This document shows positions 1-8,133 of a stretch of 64,000 nucleotides of DNA, in pieces. Every line of letters begins with the position of its first letter. The first letter of the stretch is position 1. Location: assembly GCA_025059195.1 (NCBI GenBank), contig JANXDU010000006.1, forward strand, positions 62,001-126,000, read 5' to 3'. The position numbers were made by a program, and so were the translations under genes. The stretch is from Candidatus Bathyarchaeota archaeon. Its GTDB lineage: Archaea > Thermoproteota > Bathyarchaeia > Bathyarchaeales > Bathycorpusculaceae. A model generated the notes under the pieces. That model made no database searches. It saw only the letters and a program-made list of their open reading frames with translations, and was not told where the DNA came from.

Positions 1-384
1 AAGGTCGTAAGTGAGGAAACAGCCTCTGAAATTAACAGGGCAATGGAAACGGGAAAAATGATTTTGGCTCTTCCACTGGCAGGCTTTAAGCAAGCACTTT
101 CTCAAGGCGTCCAAGGGGAAAACGAAAAAGCTGTTTTAGAAGAAGAAGGTGTTTCCTTAAAGGACTTCAAAATAAAAAAATTCCCAGAACTAAGCCTTAA
201 AGGTGAACTTCGTGCGGCTATATCACGAGTTAAAGAGTTTTCTCTCCATGAAATATCGGGAGATGAGACAACCCCACGTAAAAATAAGGTTGTTATGAGT
301 TTCATGCTTTACCGAGGTTCCTACGCCACGGTAGTTTTAAGGGAATTTATGAAGCCTCGAAATCCCATTAAGGCGGGCTTTTAG
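1..384 (+). CDS. truD: tRNA pseudouridine synthase TruD, C-terminal part (5' end outside window)
   Basis: The frame is open from the first base, so the gene begins upstream; only the last 127 codons are present. The C-terminal signature SYATVVLREFMKP (about codons 107-119 of this fragment) is the conserved end of TruD enzymes, which isomerise a uridine to pseudouridine in tRNA (U13 in the bacterial enzyme). The catalytic Asp lies in the missing N-terminal part. It converges with the DHH gene and their 3' ends overlap by 17 bases. Confidence 0.9.
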   Translation, partial: KVVSEETASEINRAMETGKMILALPLAGFKQALSQGVQGENEKAVLEEEGVSLKDFKIKKFPELSLKGELRAAISRVKEFSLHEISGDETTPRKNKVVMSFMLYRGSYATVVLREFMKPRNPIKAGF

Positions 385-1564
385 CCCTCGCTTGCCGCAG
401 CGTTTGTTCAGCATTTTCCAAAAGCTTCAACTTTTTGTCCACGGGCAAGATCACGTTTGCAGCATATTGATGGCCGTCAGCCATTCCAAACGGCTCAGAT
501 GCTTTATCCAATAAATCCACTGCCCCAAGTATTTTTCCATCGTCTATGAGGCTCTGCATTATTTTGGGAACTCTCATTGAGACTTTCACAAACTTCTCTT
601 TGAGTCTCCCCCACTTTGGAATATCCTGCGGCACGTTAACGAAGCCCAAGATATATTTGTCGGGTTTTATTAGGCGCGTTTGATAAGATAGGAAAGAGCA
701 GAACTGTCCAATCACTTTTGTGCCCATGCCTTGATACATGTCTCCAGCGTCGAACCACTGGATATGTTCTGTTTCCTTGAGCCCTTCACGGTAAAGCCTT
801 CCAAGAAGCTTTCGGTTAACTTCCTTTCGTTTCCCCTCCAAGATATTTACTTTCTCTTCGATGGTTTTGTCTATTCCCTCCAAACACGCCTTTATTCCAA
901 TCTCTGGGCCATTCTCATAATAGCCCACTGCCCCGAGAATTTGAAGCTTCGAGAATAAAACGCCCACGTTGATTCCGAAGCGGGGGATATCGAAGCTTTT
1001 TCCCTTTTTACGGATTACTCCTTTCTCCAACGCCTCATGTAGAATCATCTCGTTTACAGACTTAAAACCATCGGGAATTTCGCTACTTCCCACGATAGCC
1101 AAATATCCCAAATCGATGTTTTTTTCATTCAATTCCTTAGCAAAAAGATAGCAGCAAGCGGCGCCTGAAAAATCAGTTTCACCCTTAAAACCAAAATGTT
1201 CTAGGTTTAAATCCAAAACTAACGGGTCCTTTGAAGGTTTTGGGTCGTGGTGATCAAGTATTATGGTAAGGTTTTTGCCGGAATTTAGCTTTGATATTAA
1301 GTCCGCGTGGGATGAACCTATGTCAACATAAAAAATGATAATATCCTTCCGTGAATGTAAGTCAGCTATGACCTCTGTGTAAACTTTTTCTAAACAAAAG
1401 GTTTCAGTATTTATCCCTTCGCGCTCCAATGCCTTCTTTGTTATCGCCGCGGAGCATAAACCATCGGCGTCGTCATGATGTACTATAATTGCCTTTTTCG
1501 CTGTCTCTTTTCTAAGCTGCATTATTGCTTGTTTGGCTTTTTGCTTAAAGTCTTGTAAAGACAT
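368..1564 (-). CDS. DHH-family phosphoesterase (RecJ-like)
   Basis: About 398 residues. The N-terminal DHH domain carries HHDDADG (near residue 35) and DHHDP (near residue 104), the metal-binding Asp/His motifs of RecJ/pyrophosphatase-type phosphoesterases. A C-terminal region with a glycine-rich GMADGHQYAAN motif fits the DHHA1 domain. Archaeal relatives include RecJ-like single-strand nucleases, some associated with GINS, and nano-RNA/c-di-nucleotide phosphodiesterases; which activity applies here cannot be told. The ATG at 1564 has a short AGG upstream; a TTG at 1576 that overlaps the stop codon of the preceding HTH-CBS gene is the alternative. The two genes are probably co-transcribed. 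Confidence 0.85.
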   Translation of the reverse strand: MSLQDFKQKAKQAIMQLRKETAKKAIIVHHDDADGLCSAAITKKALEREGINTETFCLEKVYTEVIADLHSRKDIIIFYVDIGSSHADLISKLNSGKNLTIILDHHDPKPSKDPLVLDLNLEHFGFKGETDFSGAACCYLFAKELNEKNIDLGYLAIVGSSEIPDGFKSVNEMILHEALEKGVIRKKGKSFDIPRFGINVGVLFSKLQILGAVGYYENGPEIGIKACLEGIDKTIEEKVNILEGKRKEVNRKLLGRLYREGLKETEHIQWFDAGDMYQGMGTKVIGQFCSFLSYQTRLIKPDKYILGFVNVPQDIPKWGRLKEKFVKVSMRVPKIMQSLIDDGKILGAVDLLDKASEPFGMADGHQYAANVILPVDKKLKLLENAEQTLRQARAKSPP

Positions 1565-1572
1565 AAGCCTAA

Positions 1573-2106
1573 TCAACCTATTGTCTTTAAAAGATCCGAA
1601 CGGGTTATTATTCCCACAATTTTTCTCCCTCTCGCAACCAAAACCCCCTGTCGCCGCTCGAGTAATGGACGAATCACACTTATCCCCGTGTCCTCAGCAA
1701 CCACAGGCAACGGTGGCCCCATAACGTTTTCAACCTTTTCATTAGCTATGTTTGAGCCCAGTTTCCGTATTATGTCCTCTTCAGTTATTGTACCCACAAC
1801 TTTTTGACCGTCAAGCACTGGCAGTTGGGATATAGCGTGACGCACCATTATTTCGCTTATTTTTAAAACACTGTCGTTGGGCTTCGCGAAAATGACACCG
1901 GGGGTCATTATGTCCCTACACTTTTTCTCCGTGCCCTCTGTTAAAACTTCTAAAATTTTATTGATTGTTGAAAGTCTAGGGTTGACTTTTCCCCGTTCTA
2001 TTTTGGCTATATGCGCTTGCGAAATCCCCGTAAGCTCCGCTAGCTTTTTCTGAGTTAACTTTGCTTCAAGTCTCAATTTTTTGAGGGCGGAGCCCGTTAT
2101 AATCAT
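1573..2106 (-). CDS. HTH (XRE-type) regulator with two CBS domains
   Basis: 177 residues from ATG 2106, which is preceded by GGTGGT; a longer frame to 2184 has no such support. Residues 5-60 form an XRE-like helix-turn-helix (LRLEAKLTQKKLAELTGISQ, then IERGKVNPRLSTI). Residues about 65-177 are a CBS pair (CRDIMTPGVIFAKPNDSV..., VENVMGPPLPVVAEDTG...). CBS pairs bind adenosyl ligands such as AMP, ATP or S-adenosylmethionine. The gene is divergent from SAM synthetase across an 84-base gap with a palindromic TATA element, so control of mat in response to an adenosyl ligand is a reasonable inference. Downstream it runs into the DHH gene with about 0-9 bases between them. Confidence 0.87.
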   Translation of the reverse strand: MIITGSALKKLRLEAKLTQKKLAELTGISQAHIAKIERGKVNPRLSTINKILEVLTEGTEKKCRDIMTPGVIFAKPNDSVLKISEIMVRHAISQLPVLDGQKVVGTITEEDIIRKLGSNIANEKVENVMGPPLPVVAEDTGISVIRPLLERRQGVLVARGRKIVGIITRSDLLKTIG

Positions 2107-2142
2107 ATAACCACCAGTTATCATCCGATATAGAATTGATAC

Positions 2143-2161
2143 AGCAAAGTATATATTTGCT
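2143..2161. promoter_or_regulatory. Palindromic TATA-box element between HTH-CBS regulator and mat
   Basis: AGCAAA-GTATATA-TTTGCT: two perfect 6-base arms around a TATA-like core, lying about 30-45 bases from the start codons on both sides. It could serve as a bidirectional promoter and as a dimer operator for the adjacent HTH-CBS protein. Inference from symmetry and position only. Confidence 0.5.
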
Positions 2162-2190
2162 TTCTTACAACCACTAAACTTCATTTAACA

Positions 2191-3411
2191 GTGGGAGCGA
2201 AATTGAGAAACATACTGGTTGAAAGGTTAAGGCAAACGCCTATCGAAGAACAAAAGCTTGAAATCGTAGAAAGAAAAGGTTTGGGACACCCCGATTATAT
2301 TTGCGACGCAGTCATGGAACAAATCTCTCTCCGCCTCAGCAAAGAGTACATGGAAAAAGCGGGCACAATACTGCACCATAATGTGGACAAATCTTTGCTT
2401 GTTGCTGGGCAATCCGAAGTTGGGTTTGGCGGAGGTTACGTCAAACAACCTATGCTTTTTGTCTTCGGTGACAGAGCAACAACGGAGTTCGATGGCATAA
2501 AGATAGATATTGAGGAGATAGCCATAAACACTGCGAGAGAATGGTTCAGAAGAAACATGCGTTTTGTAGACCCGGAAAAACATGTAAAATACCAAGTTGA
2601 ACTAAAGCCAGGTTCCGCGGGCCTCGTAGACATCTTTAAGCGCAAGGGTAAAGTGTTGGGAGCTAACGACACCTCGGCAGCTGTTGGCTACGCCCCTATG
2701 ACGAGAACAGAGAAAATAGTCTTAAAAACCGAGCAGTTTTTAAATTCTAAAGAATTTAAACAGCGCCATCCAGAATCTGGTGAAGACATAAAGGTTATGG
2801 GGTGTCGAAACAATAACAATTTGAACCTAACTATTTCAATGGCTTTTGTGGACCGATATGTAAATAGCGAAAAGGATTACTTCGAAAAAAAGGCGAAAAT
2901 ACTGGAAGAAATCAATAAGTTTGTTAGGTCCAACACAAACTTTGAAAATATAAGTATTCAGTTAAACACGTTGGACGTTCAGGGTAGAGGCATTAGCGGA
3001 ATTTATTTAACAGTTTTAGGAACAAGTGCGGACAGCGGAGATTCTGGACAAGTGGGCAGAGGAAACCGTGTAAACGGTTTAATTTCATTAAACCGACCGT
3101 TCTGCTCGGAGGCAGCGGCGGGCAAAAACCCAGTGAGCCACGTAGGAAAAATTTACAACGTTTTAACTTTTAGAGTAGCCCAACACGTCTACGAAGAGGT
3201 CCCAGAGTTGGAAGAGGTTTACATTTGGCTTTTAAGCGAAATCGGTAGACCAATAGATCAGCCAGCGATAGCCGCAGCGCAGGTGGTAATGAAGGAAAAC
3301 AGCTCTATAGACAAAGTTAGAAGCAAGATTGCGGCGGTGCTGGAATACGAGCTGGAAAACATCGACAAATTCTGTAATGAACTCGCTCAAGGAAAAATAT
3401 CTATTTACTAA
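2191..3411 (+). CDS. mat: S-adenosylmethionine synthetase, archaeal type
   Basis: 406 residues, the usual length of the archaeal MAT family, which is divergent from the bacterial/eukaryotic enzyme. It forms S-adenosylmethionine from ATP and methionine. Family signatures visible are ERKGLGHPDYICDAV near the N-terminus, HHNVDKSLLVAGQ, the glycine-rich GFGGGYV, and GRGNRVNGLISLNRP. The start is GTG at 2191 close to the expected transcription start of the TATA element at about 2152, so the message may be nearly leaderless. SAM made here feeds methylation, the radical SAM enzymes of this window and SpeD. Confidence 0.96.
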   Translation: MGAKLRNILVERLRQTPIEEQKLEIVERKGLGHPDYICDAVMEQISLRLSKEYMEKAGTILHHNVDKSLLVAGQSEVGFGGGYVKQPMLFVFGDRATTEFDGIKIDIEEIAINTAREWFRRNMRFVDPEKHVKYQVELKPGSAGLVDIFKRKGKVLGANDTSAAVGYAPMTRTEKIVLKTEQFLNSKEFKQRHPESGEDIKVMGCRNNNNLNLTISMAFVDRYVNSEKDYFEKKAKILEEINKFVRSNTNFENISIQLNTLDVQGRGISGIYLTVLGTSADSGDSGQVGRGNRVNGLISLNRPFCSEAAAGKNPVSHVGKIYNVLTFRVAQHVYEEVPELEEVYIWLLSEIGRPIDQPAIAAAQVVMKENSSIDKVRSKIAAVLEYELENIDKFCNELAQGKISIY

Positions 3412-3546
3412 AAATTTTTAGCAAAATTTAGCGGAATTTTCACAAGTGTTCGATTTGTGTAACTTAAATTCGTATTCTGAATAATAATCCAAAATTGAAT
3501 AGCTTTATTAATTCACACATGGCAAAACACAAAAAGGGCGATTACA

Positions 3547-3918
3547 ATGGAAAGCGAGCAAGCTGAACTTGTAGAAATACAGCTTGAAGAAGAACAAGAA
3601 ACTGAGGAACCAGCTGAAGGAGAACAACCAACAGCTGAAGAGAAAGTCAGGGAGCAGGAAAAAAGCAAGAACGAAACAGTTCATGAAGAGGATAGAAGCA
3701 GTTTCATACATGGGTTGTCCGTTGGTTTGGGCATGGGTTGCATCACAACTTTCATTGTGATGTGGATTGCTGTGTTCTTCTCTCCAATGTTGCCGCCAAC
3801 GATAACCTACGAATCAATGCTTTCAGTGTTTATTTATCCGCTACTGTACTTGCTAGCAATAGGACTCATCGCACTAACAGCAGGCATTGTAAAAGAATAT
3901 TATGTAAGGAAAGAATAG
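3547..3918 (+). CDS. Hypothetical membrane protein with acidic N-terminus
   Basis: 123 residues, family not recognised. The first 45 residues are extremely rich in Glu and Gln (QLEEEQETEEPAEGEQ) and likely disordered and cytoplasmic. Two hydrophobic segments follow at about residues 58-80 and 94-115, joined by a short Pro-rich loop, then a basic tail VKEYYVRKE. It stands alone, with AT-rich promoter-like DNA on both sides. An antisense frame over the N-terminus is only a shadow of the Glu-rich codons. Confidence 0.65.
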   Translation: MESEQAELVEIQLEEEQETEEPAEGEQPTAEEKVREQEKSKNETVHEEDRSSFIHGLSVGLGMGCITTFIVMWIAVFFSPMLPPTITYESMLSVFIYPLLYLLAIGLIALTAGIVKEYYVRKE

Positions 3919-4003
3919 GACAATAAAAACAGCGGTCTTTACACACACCCTTTAGAGGTTAATAATTTTTATAACCAGCAGCCAAGGGTATAATTGTGGA
4001 ACC

Positions 4004-4633
4004 ATGCCTCACAAATTTAAGAAACTCTTAGAAAAAATAGCCAAGGAAAAAGCTCCGGGACCAGCTCCAACTTTCTCGGTTTTGCACATACTAAAAACGC
4101 TTGAACTTACCGCTGAAAAAGCCATAGGACGCACAAAACTCGCCGAAAAACTTGGAATCGGACAAGGCGCCACACGAACGATAATTAATCATTTAAAAGC
4201 GGCAAACTTGATTTCATCATCAAGAAAAGGGTGCACCCTCACAGAAAAAGGGTGGGAAATCTGGAATGAATACAAGAAAACCTTTCAGAAGAAAGTGGAA
4301 ATCGAAAAATGTGAACTTTTCGGCACAAAGTATAACTTCGCAGTTTTGGCAAAAAACTGCGGACATAAAATTAAATCGGGAATGGAGCAACGAGACGCCG
4401 CAGTTAAAGTAGGGGCGAGAGGAGCTGTGACCATTCTCTTTAAAAACGGTCATCTTACAATTCCCTCAGTGAGTACAGATTTTGAAAACGCCTTCCCAGA
4501 AACCACAGAACAAATCATCAAAGCCTTGCAACCAGAGGAGAATGATGTCATAGTTATTAGTGGTGCTGACACGTTAGATGCAGCCGAATATGGAGCTGCG
4601 GCTGCGGCTTTGACCCTTCTCGATGACTGTTAA
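4004..4633 (+). CDS. Winged-helix regulator-like protein (DUF4443/DUF2111-like)
   Basis: 209 residues. Residues about 20-85 form a winged-helix DNA-binding domain (FSVLHILKTLELTAEKAIG, KLGIGQGATRTIINHLKAANLI, then a LTEKGWEIW wing). The C-terminal half (about 100-205) resembles the ligand-like domain of archaeal DUF4443/DUF2111 proteins, with a Gly/Ala-rich conserved stretch RDAAVKVGARGAVTIL and an Asp/Ala-rich end. Its ligand is unknown. A TATA-like AATTTTTATAACC lies about 35 bases upstream. It converges tightly on the GPN-loop GTPase gene (4-base gap). Confidence 0.65.
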   Translation: MPHKFKKLLEKIAKEKAPGPAPTFSVLHILKTLELTAEKAIGRTKLAEKLGIGQGATRTIINHLKAANLISSSRKGCTLTEKGWEIWNEYKKTFQKKVEIEKCELFGTKYNFAVLAKNCGHKIKSGMEQRDAAVKVGARGAVTILFKNGHLTIPSVSTDFENAFPETTEQIIKALQPEENDVIVISGADTLDAAEYGAAAAALTLLDDC

Positions 4634-4637
4634 GTGT

Positions 4638-5399
4638 CTAATAGGTGTATTTGTCTCCACCAGCAAGTACCCGTTCTAACGCCATGTTAAAGTTAACAAA
4701 TCCTTCGTTTGTCCTCGCTGAGACGGGTATTAGCAGAAACCTTTGGCCAAGTTGGTAAATCGCCTTCATCATATTCCTACTTAGTAGGCGTTTTGTTCCT
4801 TCAAGTTTTTGTTCAATGGCGTATTCCAAAGCTTTAGGATCCGCGGACCAATCCACAATTTTGTTAATATCCTCCTCAGAAAGCAAATCACATTTAGAAA
4901 GTACATGTACTTGCGGCAAGAAAAATCGGTTGTAGACGGCTGCTGAAAGGAAAAGATTTGAGACATAGTTTAGGGGGTTTAGCGAAAAAACGGCGTCGAA
5001 AAGGTAAACTATGGCTTTCGGCTCTTTTGTAAGTTCATTAGCTATGTATGTTCCACAAGCCCTGAAAGCAAAGAGCTCCATTTGTCCAGGAGTGTCAACT
5101 AGAACTATGTCGGATTTTAAATCTTCAATTTCTCTTGAAAGATTTTCAACTTCTTCTGCTAACAAATCGACGGCCATTATCAACGCTCCATTCGGCCCCA
5201 AACCATATTCTTCCATAAGCCTCTCTACGCTTACATAGTCGCGAGCGTCAACATCAGGCGTATAAGGCAAAGTTAAAGCACCGGGGTCCAGATTCACTAT
5301 TGCAACATCTTGTTTTGACATTCTCAACCATTCGCTGAAAGCTGCCGTAAGCATAGATTTTCCAGACCCTGCAGTTCCAATGATAAACACAATAAACAT
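4638..5399 (-). CDS. GPN-loop GTPase
   Basis: About 253 residues. P-loop GTAGSGKS near the N-terminus, the defining GPN insert (GLGPNGAL, near residue 76), switch region VDTPGQMELF and a guanine-specificity SKCD motif. GPN GTPases are dimeric and, in eukaryotes, help assemble and import RNA polymerase II; archaeal members (PAB0955 type) are structurally known but of uncertain role. ATG 5399 is chosen because AGGTGA lies five bases upstream; GTG 5408 and ATG 5405 are in frame just before it. Confidence 0.92.
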   Translation of the reverse strand: MFIVFIIGTAGSGKSMLTAAFSEWLRMSKQDVAIVNLDPGALTLPYTPDVDARDYVSVERLMEEYGLGPNGALIMAVDLLAEEVENLSREIEDLKSDIVLVDTPGQMELFAFRACGTYIANELTKEPKAIVYLFDAVFSLNPLNYVSNLFLSAAVYNRFFLPQVHVLSKCDLLSEEDINKIVDWSADPKALEYAIEQKLEGTKRLLSRNMMKAIYQLGQRFLLIPVSARTNEGFVNFNMALERVLAGGDKYTY

Positions 5400-5468
5400 T
5401 TTCATCACCTAATATAACAAGCACTGTGGTATAAACTGCAAACAACTGAAGGGTAAAAGCTTTTCCGC

Positions 5469-6605
5469 TTAGTATGTAATTCTTGGAAGTTCTGGTTCTT
5501 CAACACTGCGATGTCCTAGAGTTGCCATGAGAAATATTACAAGCCCCATACAAACCAAGGCTACTGTTGTAATAAAGATAGTTAAGAAGAATTTGGACAT
5601 GACGGACACAGTTATTGTTGGACTGCTTGCTCCTGCGTAATCGTCGTCACCAGACCAGCTCGCCTTAAACTGGCACACACCAGTCTCGTTTGCAATCCAC
5701 GTCCAAGAAAACTTCCCTTCAGAATCCGTTTTCACAATAGTCAACGCCTTCCAAGGAGAACCTCCCATCCTAAAGTAGATTGCCACTGCTTTGTTTTGCA
5801 GTTTCGGTGAAAGTTGCCCGGAAATGGTGAGGGCGCTTCCATGTATGACGAGAATTGATGAAAGAGTCAAAGATATAGCTGAGGGCTGCAAGGTTTTATA
5901 ACTTGCAGACACCTGCCCTGGAGCCCATTTCTCGCAATCTTCAAGCGACACTATTTGGCACTCTGCTTGCCACAAGTCTTCTGGACACTCTCCAACCCTC
6001 CACCCTTCCATCCAATTGCCTCCAGTACATTCAGCTACATAATAGCGGACACCATTGTAAGTTACATACCGAACGGGTATTCTCGCGTACCGCGGTGCCG
6101 TGGGAAGGTGGACGGCGATGTTCATGTGCGCCTTGCCAGGGTAATACAGGAGTACAACATCTAATCCTCCAGCCTTCATAATTGAAGCTGCAACATAGCT
6201 GAACAAGTCGCAGTCCCCAACATTTTCCACAATCGTTTCAACCGGGTATTTAGCGGGCAATGTAACATTGTAGGGTATTTGATGCACAATCATCAAAACG
6301 CCGTTTGCAAAGTCCTCATGGGTGCTATAAATATCCCAAAGTTTATCTGCAATGGGTTTCAGAGGATGCGGAGTAACGAATTTGGCGAAATCTCTAATTG
6401 AGACTTGCCTATGATCCAGCCCACAATAATACTCATAAAGGGATTGGGTAACGGCGACGTTTAATTTGTACTGTTCTGAACGGTTGAAGCTCTTCAAGAG
6501 GTAATACGCCACGGTATAACAGCCGGGGGAGTAGCATTGAGATGTATGTATGGATGCTGTCAGAACCGCCGCAATCATGAAGGCTACGAGATATTTCCGC
6601 AGCAT
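5469..6605 (-). CDS. Secreted/anchored transglutaminase-like protein with Ig-like domain
   Basis: 378 residues. An N-terminal signal peptide (residues 1-24) is followed by a transglutaminase-like domain with the nucleophile in VGDCDLFS (Cys132) and a likely His in KAHMNIAV (His160). A conserved Asp was not identified. Residues about 245-335 look like a bacterial-type Ig repeat (LSSILVIHGSALTISGQLSP, GDDDYAGASSPTITV), then a transmembrane helix (about 338-362) and a short cytoplasmic tail. The layout suggests a cell-surface peptidase or cross-linker facing outward. Substrate unknown. Confidence 0.8.
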   Translation of the reverse strand: MLRKYLVAFMIAAVLTASIHTSQCYSPGCYTVAYYLLKSFNRSEQYKLNVAVTQSLYEYYCGLDHRQVSIRDFAKFVTPHPLKPIADKLWDIYSTHEDFANGVLMIVHQIPYNVTLPAKYPVETIVENVGDCDLFSYVAASIMKAGGLDVVLLYYPGKAHMNIAVHLPTAPRYARIPVRYVTYNGVRYYVAECTGGNWMEGWRVGECPEDLWQAECQIVSLEDCEKWAPGQVSASYKTLQPSAISLTLSSILVIHGSALTISGQLSPKLQNKAVAIYFRMGGSPWKALTIVKTDSEGKFSWTWIANETGVCQFKASWSGDDDYAGASSPTITVSVMSKFFLTIFITTVALVCMGLVIFLMATLGHRSVEEPELPRITY

Positions 6606-6685
6606 TTTGTCTCAAAGTCTTTTTAGCAGGGTAAGTTATGGCTCTTATGAACTGACAATCTTTAGTTAAAAACAAATTTCTGGAA

Positions 6686-6752
6686 GGTTGCTCTGGACAC
6701 CCGGATCTCCAATCATCAAAACTCAGAGTCTAGCCTGCTCCTCATCGCAACC
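6686..6752 (-). ncRNA. Candidate C/D-box guide RNA
   Basis: On the minus strand: terminal stem GGTTGC (6747-6752) pairing with GCAACC (6686-6691); C-like box GCGATGA (6742-6748); 15-base guide; perfect D' box CTGA (6723-6726); short spacer; C' box TTGATGA (core 6713-6718); 17-base guide; D-like box CAGA (6692-6695). The 67-base length and spacing fit archaeal C/D sRNAs. The outer boxes deviate (C box U2 to C, D box U2 to A) and the stem abuts them without the usual three-base bulge, so this is a candidate. It lies between the cinA-like and transglutaminase genes. Confidence 0.4.
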
Positions 6753-6767
6753 AAAATCAAGTTTAGT

Positions 6768-7592
6768 TTAAAGACTTTTAAAAGTTTTAACCTTTCCACC
6801 TTTTTCTCTAATCAGCTCAGAAAGTTGTATTATGGCTTTCCCCAATCGGTCCTTTGCAGTTTTTGAATTTTCTGCCGTTGTTGAAAAGTGAATTTCAATG
6901 CAGGGTCTTTTCTCTTCACCCCTTGGATGCGATTTAATGTAAATGTATGGGTTATCCCGCATAGTTAAATCAATTAAGGGGGCTAACGTTGACTCCATAA
7001 TTCCGTCTGCGTATATGCTGGCTTCGAAAAAAGCTAGAGTTCCGGCTTCCTTCCTAAGCATGTCAGCTACAGAACCCTCAAAAATGGCCTCCATTTCCGC
7101 GGGAACCCCTGGCAATGCAATTATTTCTGTTCCATCAGCTTTTAACCGTACACCAGGAGCTGTGCCTACGGGATTCGGCAGAGGGTCTGCCCCATCGGGG
7201 AGTTTCGCCATTTTAATTCTGTAAGGGGTTAACTCCGCGGAATCCAGCCTGCCAGCTTTAGCGTAGGCCTCATACTTCTCCTTAACCATCTGCAAAGCCT
7301 TGGTGTTAAGCTCCAAGCTACGGTTTAGAGCTTTTGCTATGCCATCCAATGTTTTATCGTCGAAAGTGGGGCCCAAACCCCCAGTGGTTATTATAAAGCG
7401 AGGTTTTCTTTCCAGAGCTTCACGCACAGCACTGGCGATTTCCTCAACATCATCGCCTACGACGGTTATCCTCCGAACAGTTACTCCAAGGGATATCGCC
7501 CGTTTAGCAAGCCACTGGGCGTTTGTGTTTAACGTTTTACCTATTAAAAGCTCGTTGCCAACACAAATTATCTCAATTTTTACGCTCATCAT
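6768..7592 (-). CDS. CinA-like molybdopterin-binding domain protein
   Basis: 274 residues. The N-terminal 170 residues match the MoCF/CinA domain: IICVGNELLIGKTLNTNAQWLA, then IITTGGLGPTFDDKT and TAPGVRLKADGTEIIALPGVPAEM. Archaeal members are annotated as nicotinamide mononucleotide deamidase-related or competence/damage-inducible-like proteins. The separate C-terminal CinA amidase domain of bacteria is absent, as is usual in archaea, so the activity is unproven. Two adjacent ATGs (7592 and 7589) follow a GAGG. Confidence 0.85.
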   Translation of the reverse strand: MMSVKIEIICVGNELLIGKTLNTNAQWLAKRAISLGVTVRRITVVGDDVEEIASAVREALERKPRFIITTGGLGPTFDDKTLDGIAKALNRSLELNTKALQMVKEKYEAYAKAGRLDSAELTPYRIKMAKLPDGADPLPNPVGTAPGVRLKADGTEIIALPGVPAEMEAIFEGSVADMLRKEAGTLAFFEASIYADGIMESTLAPLIDLTMRDNPYIYIKSHPRGEEKRPCIEIHFSTTAENSKTAKDRLGKAIIQLSELIREKGGKVKTFKSL

Positions 7593-7773
7593 CCTCGTCG
7601 TGATTTATGCAACAACAAAAATAAACCTTTACCCTTAAGCACGTCATGCCTTAATTATACAAAAATCCGCCTATTGCGCATCCTTTCAGATTAACGTAAG
7701 CAGCAATGCAACATCCACGAGGGGTGTTTAAGGGAGACCAGCCAGAAAATCTTAGAGATGGGAAAGAGAGCCG

Positions 7774-7793
7774 TTGGCTTTTCATAAAGCCAA
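7774..7793. repeat. Perfect 8-bp hairpin in intergenic region
   Basis: TTGGCTTT-TCAT-AAAGCCAA, a perfect inverted repeat with a four-base loop in the 268-base gap between the cinA-like gene and a zinc-ribbon gene. No T-tract follows on either strand, so it is not a standard terminator. The rest of the gap shows no convincing gene. Confidence 0.45.
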
Positions 7794-7860
7794 AATTTGA
7801 GAAAACTTGAAAGTTTTATGCTTTATGCTAACCAATTCGTTAAAAGTCTATTTTGCGGAA

Positions 7861-8070
7861 TTACTTTTTCTTGCTGCCTAGCCACCACTTTAAGTATTCC
7901 TTTCGTCGTCTCTCTTTTTCCTCTTCATCGGTTTCAGCTGGAGACTTCAGCTTTTCCCGTAGCTCGATAAGTTCCTGCTGGGTAACGGAAAGGCCGCAGC
8001 TTTGGCAAACATAGTGCTTAGTAGCCGCTATGTAGCGCATTTCTCCACCGCATTCTGGACAATAAGGCAT
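7861..8070 (-). CDS. Small zinc-ribbon protein
   Basis: 69 residues. Two CxxC knuckles (CPECGGEM at residues 3-10 and CQSCG near 23) form a one-metal zinc ribbon, followed by a charged, probably helical tail ending in basic residues. This is a common archaeal small-protein type of unknown function, possibly nucleic-acid binding. ATG 8070 is the likely start; GTG 8079 in frame is an alternative. It lies 64 bases downstream of a radical SAM gene on the same strand. Confidence 0.7.
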   Translation of the reverse strand: MPYCPECGGEMRYIAATKHYVCQSCGLSVTQQELIELREKLKSPAETDEEEKERRRKEYLKWWLGSKKK

Positions 8071-8133
8071 CTTGACCACTATCTGCCTTAGGAAAGGAAA
8101 GGCTACAAGAAATACGTTTCGATTAAACTAAGT

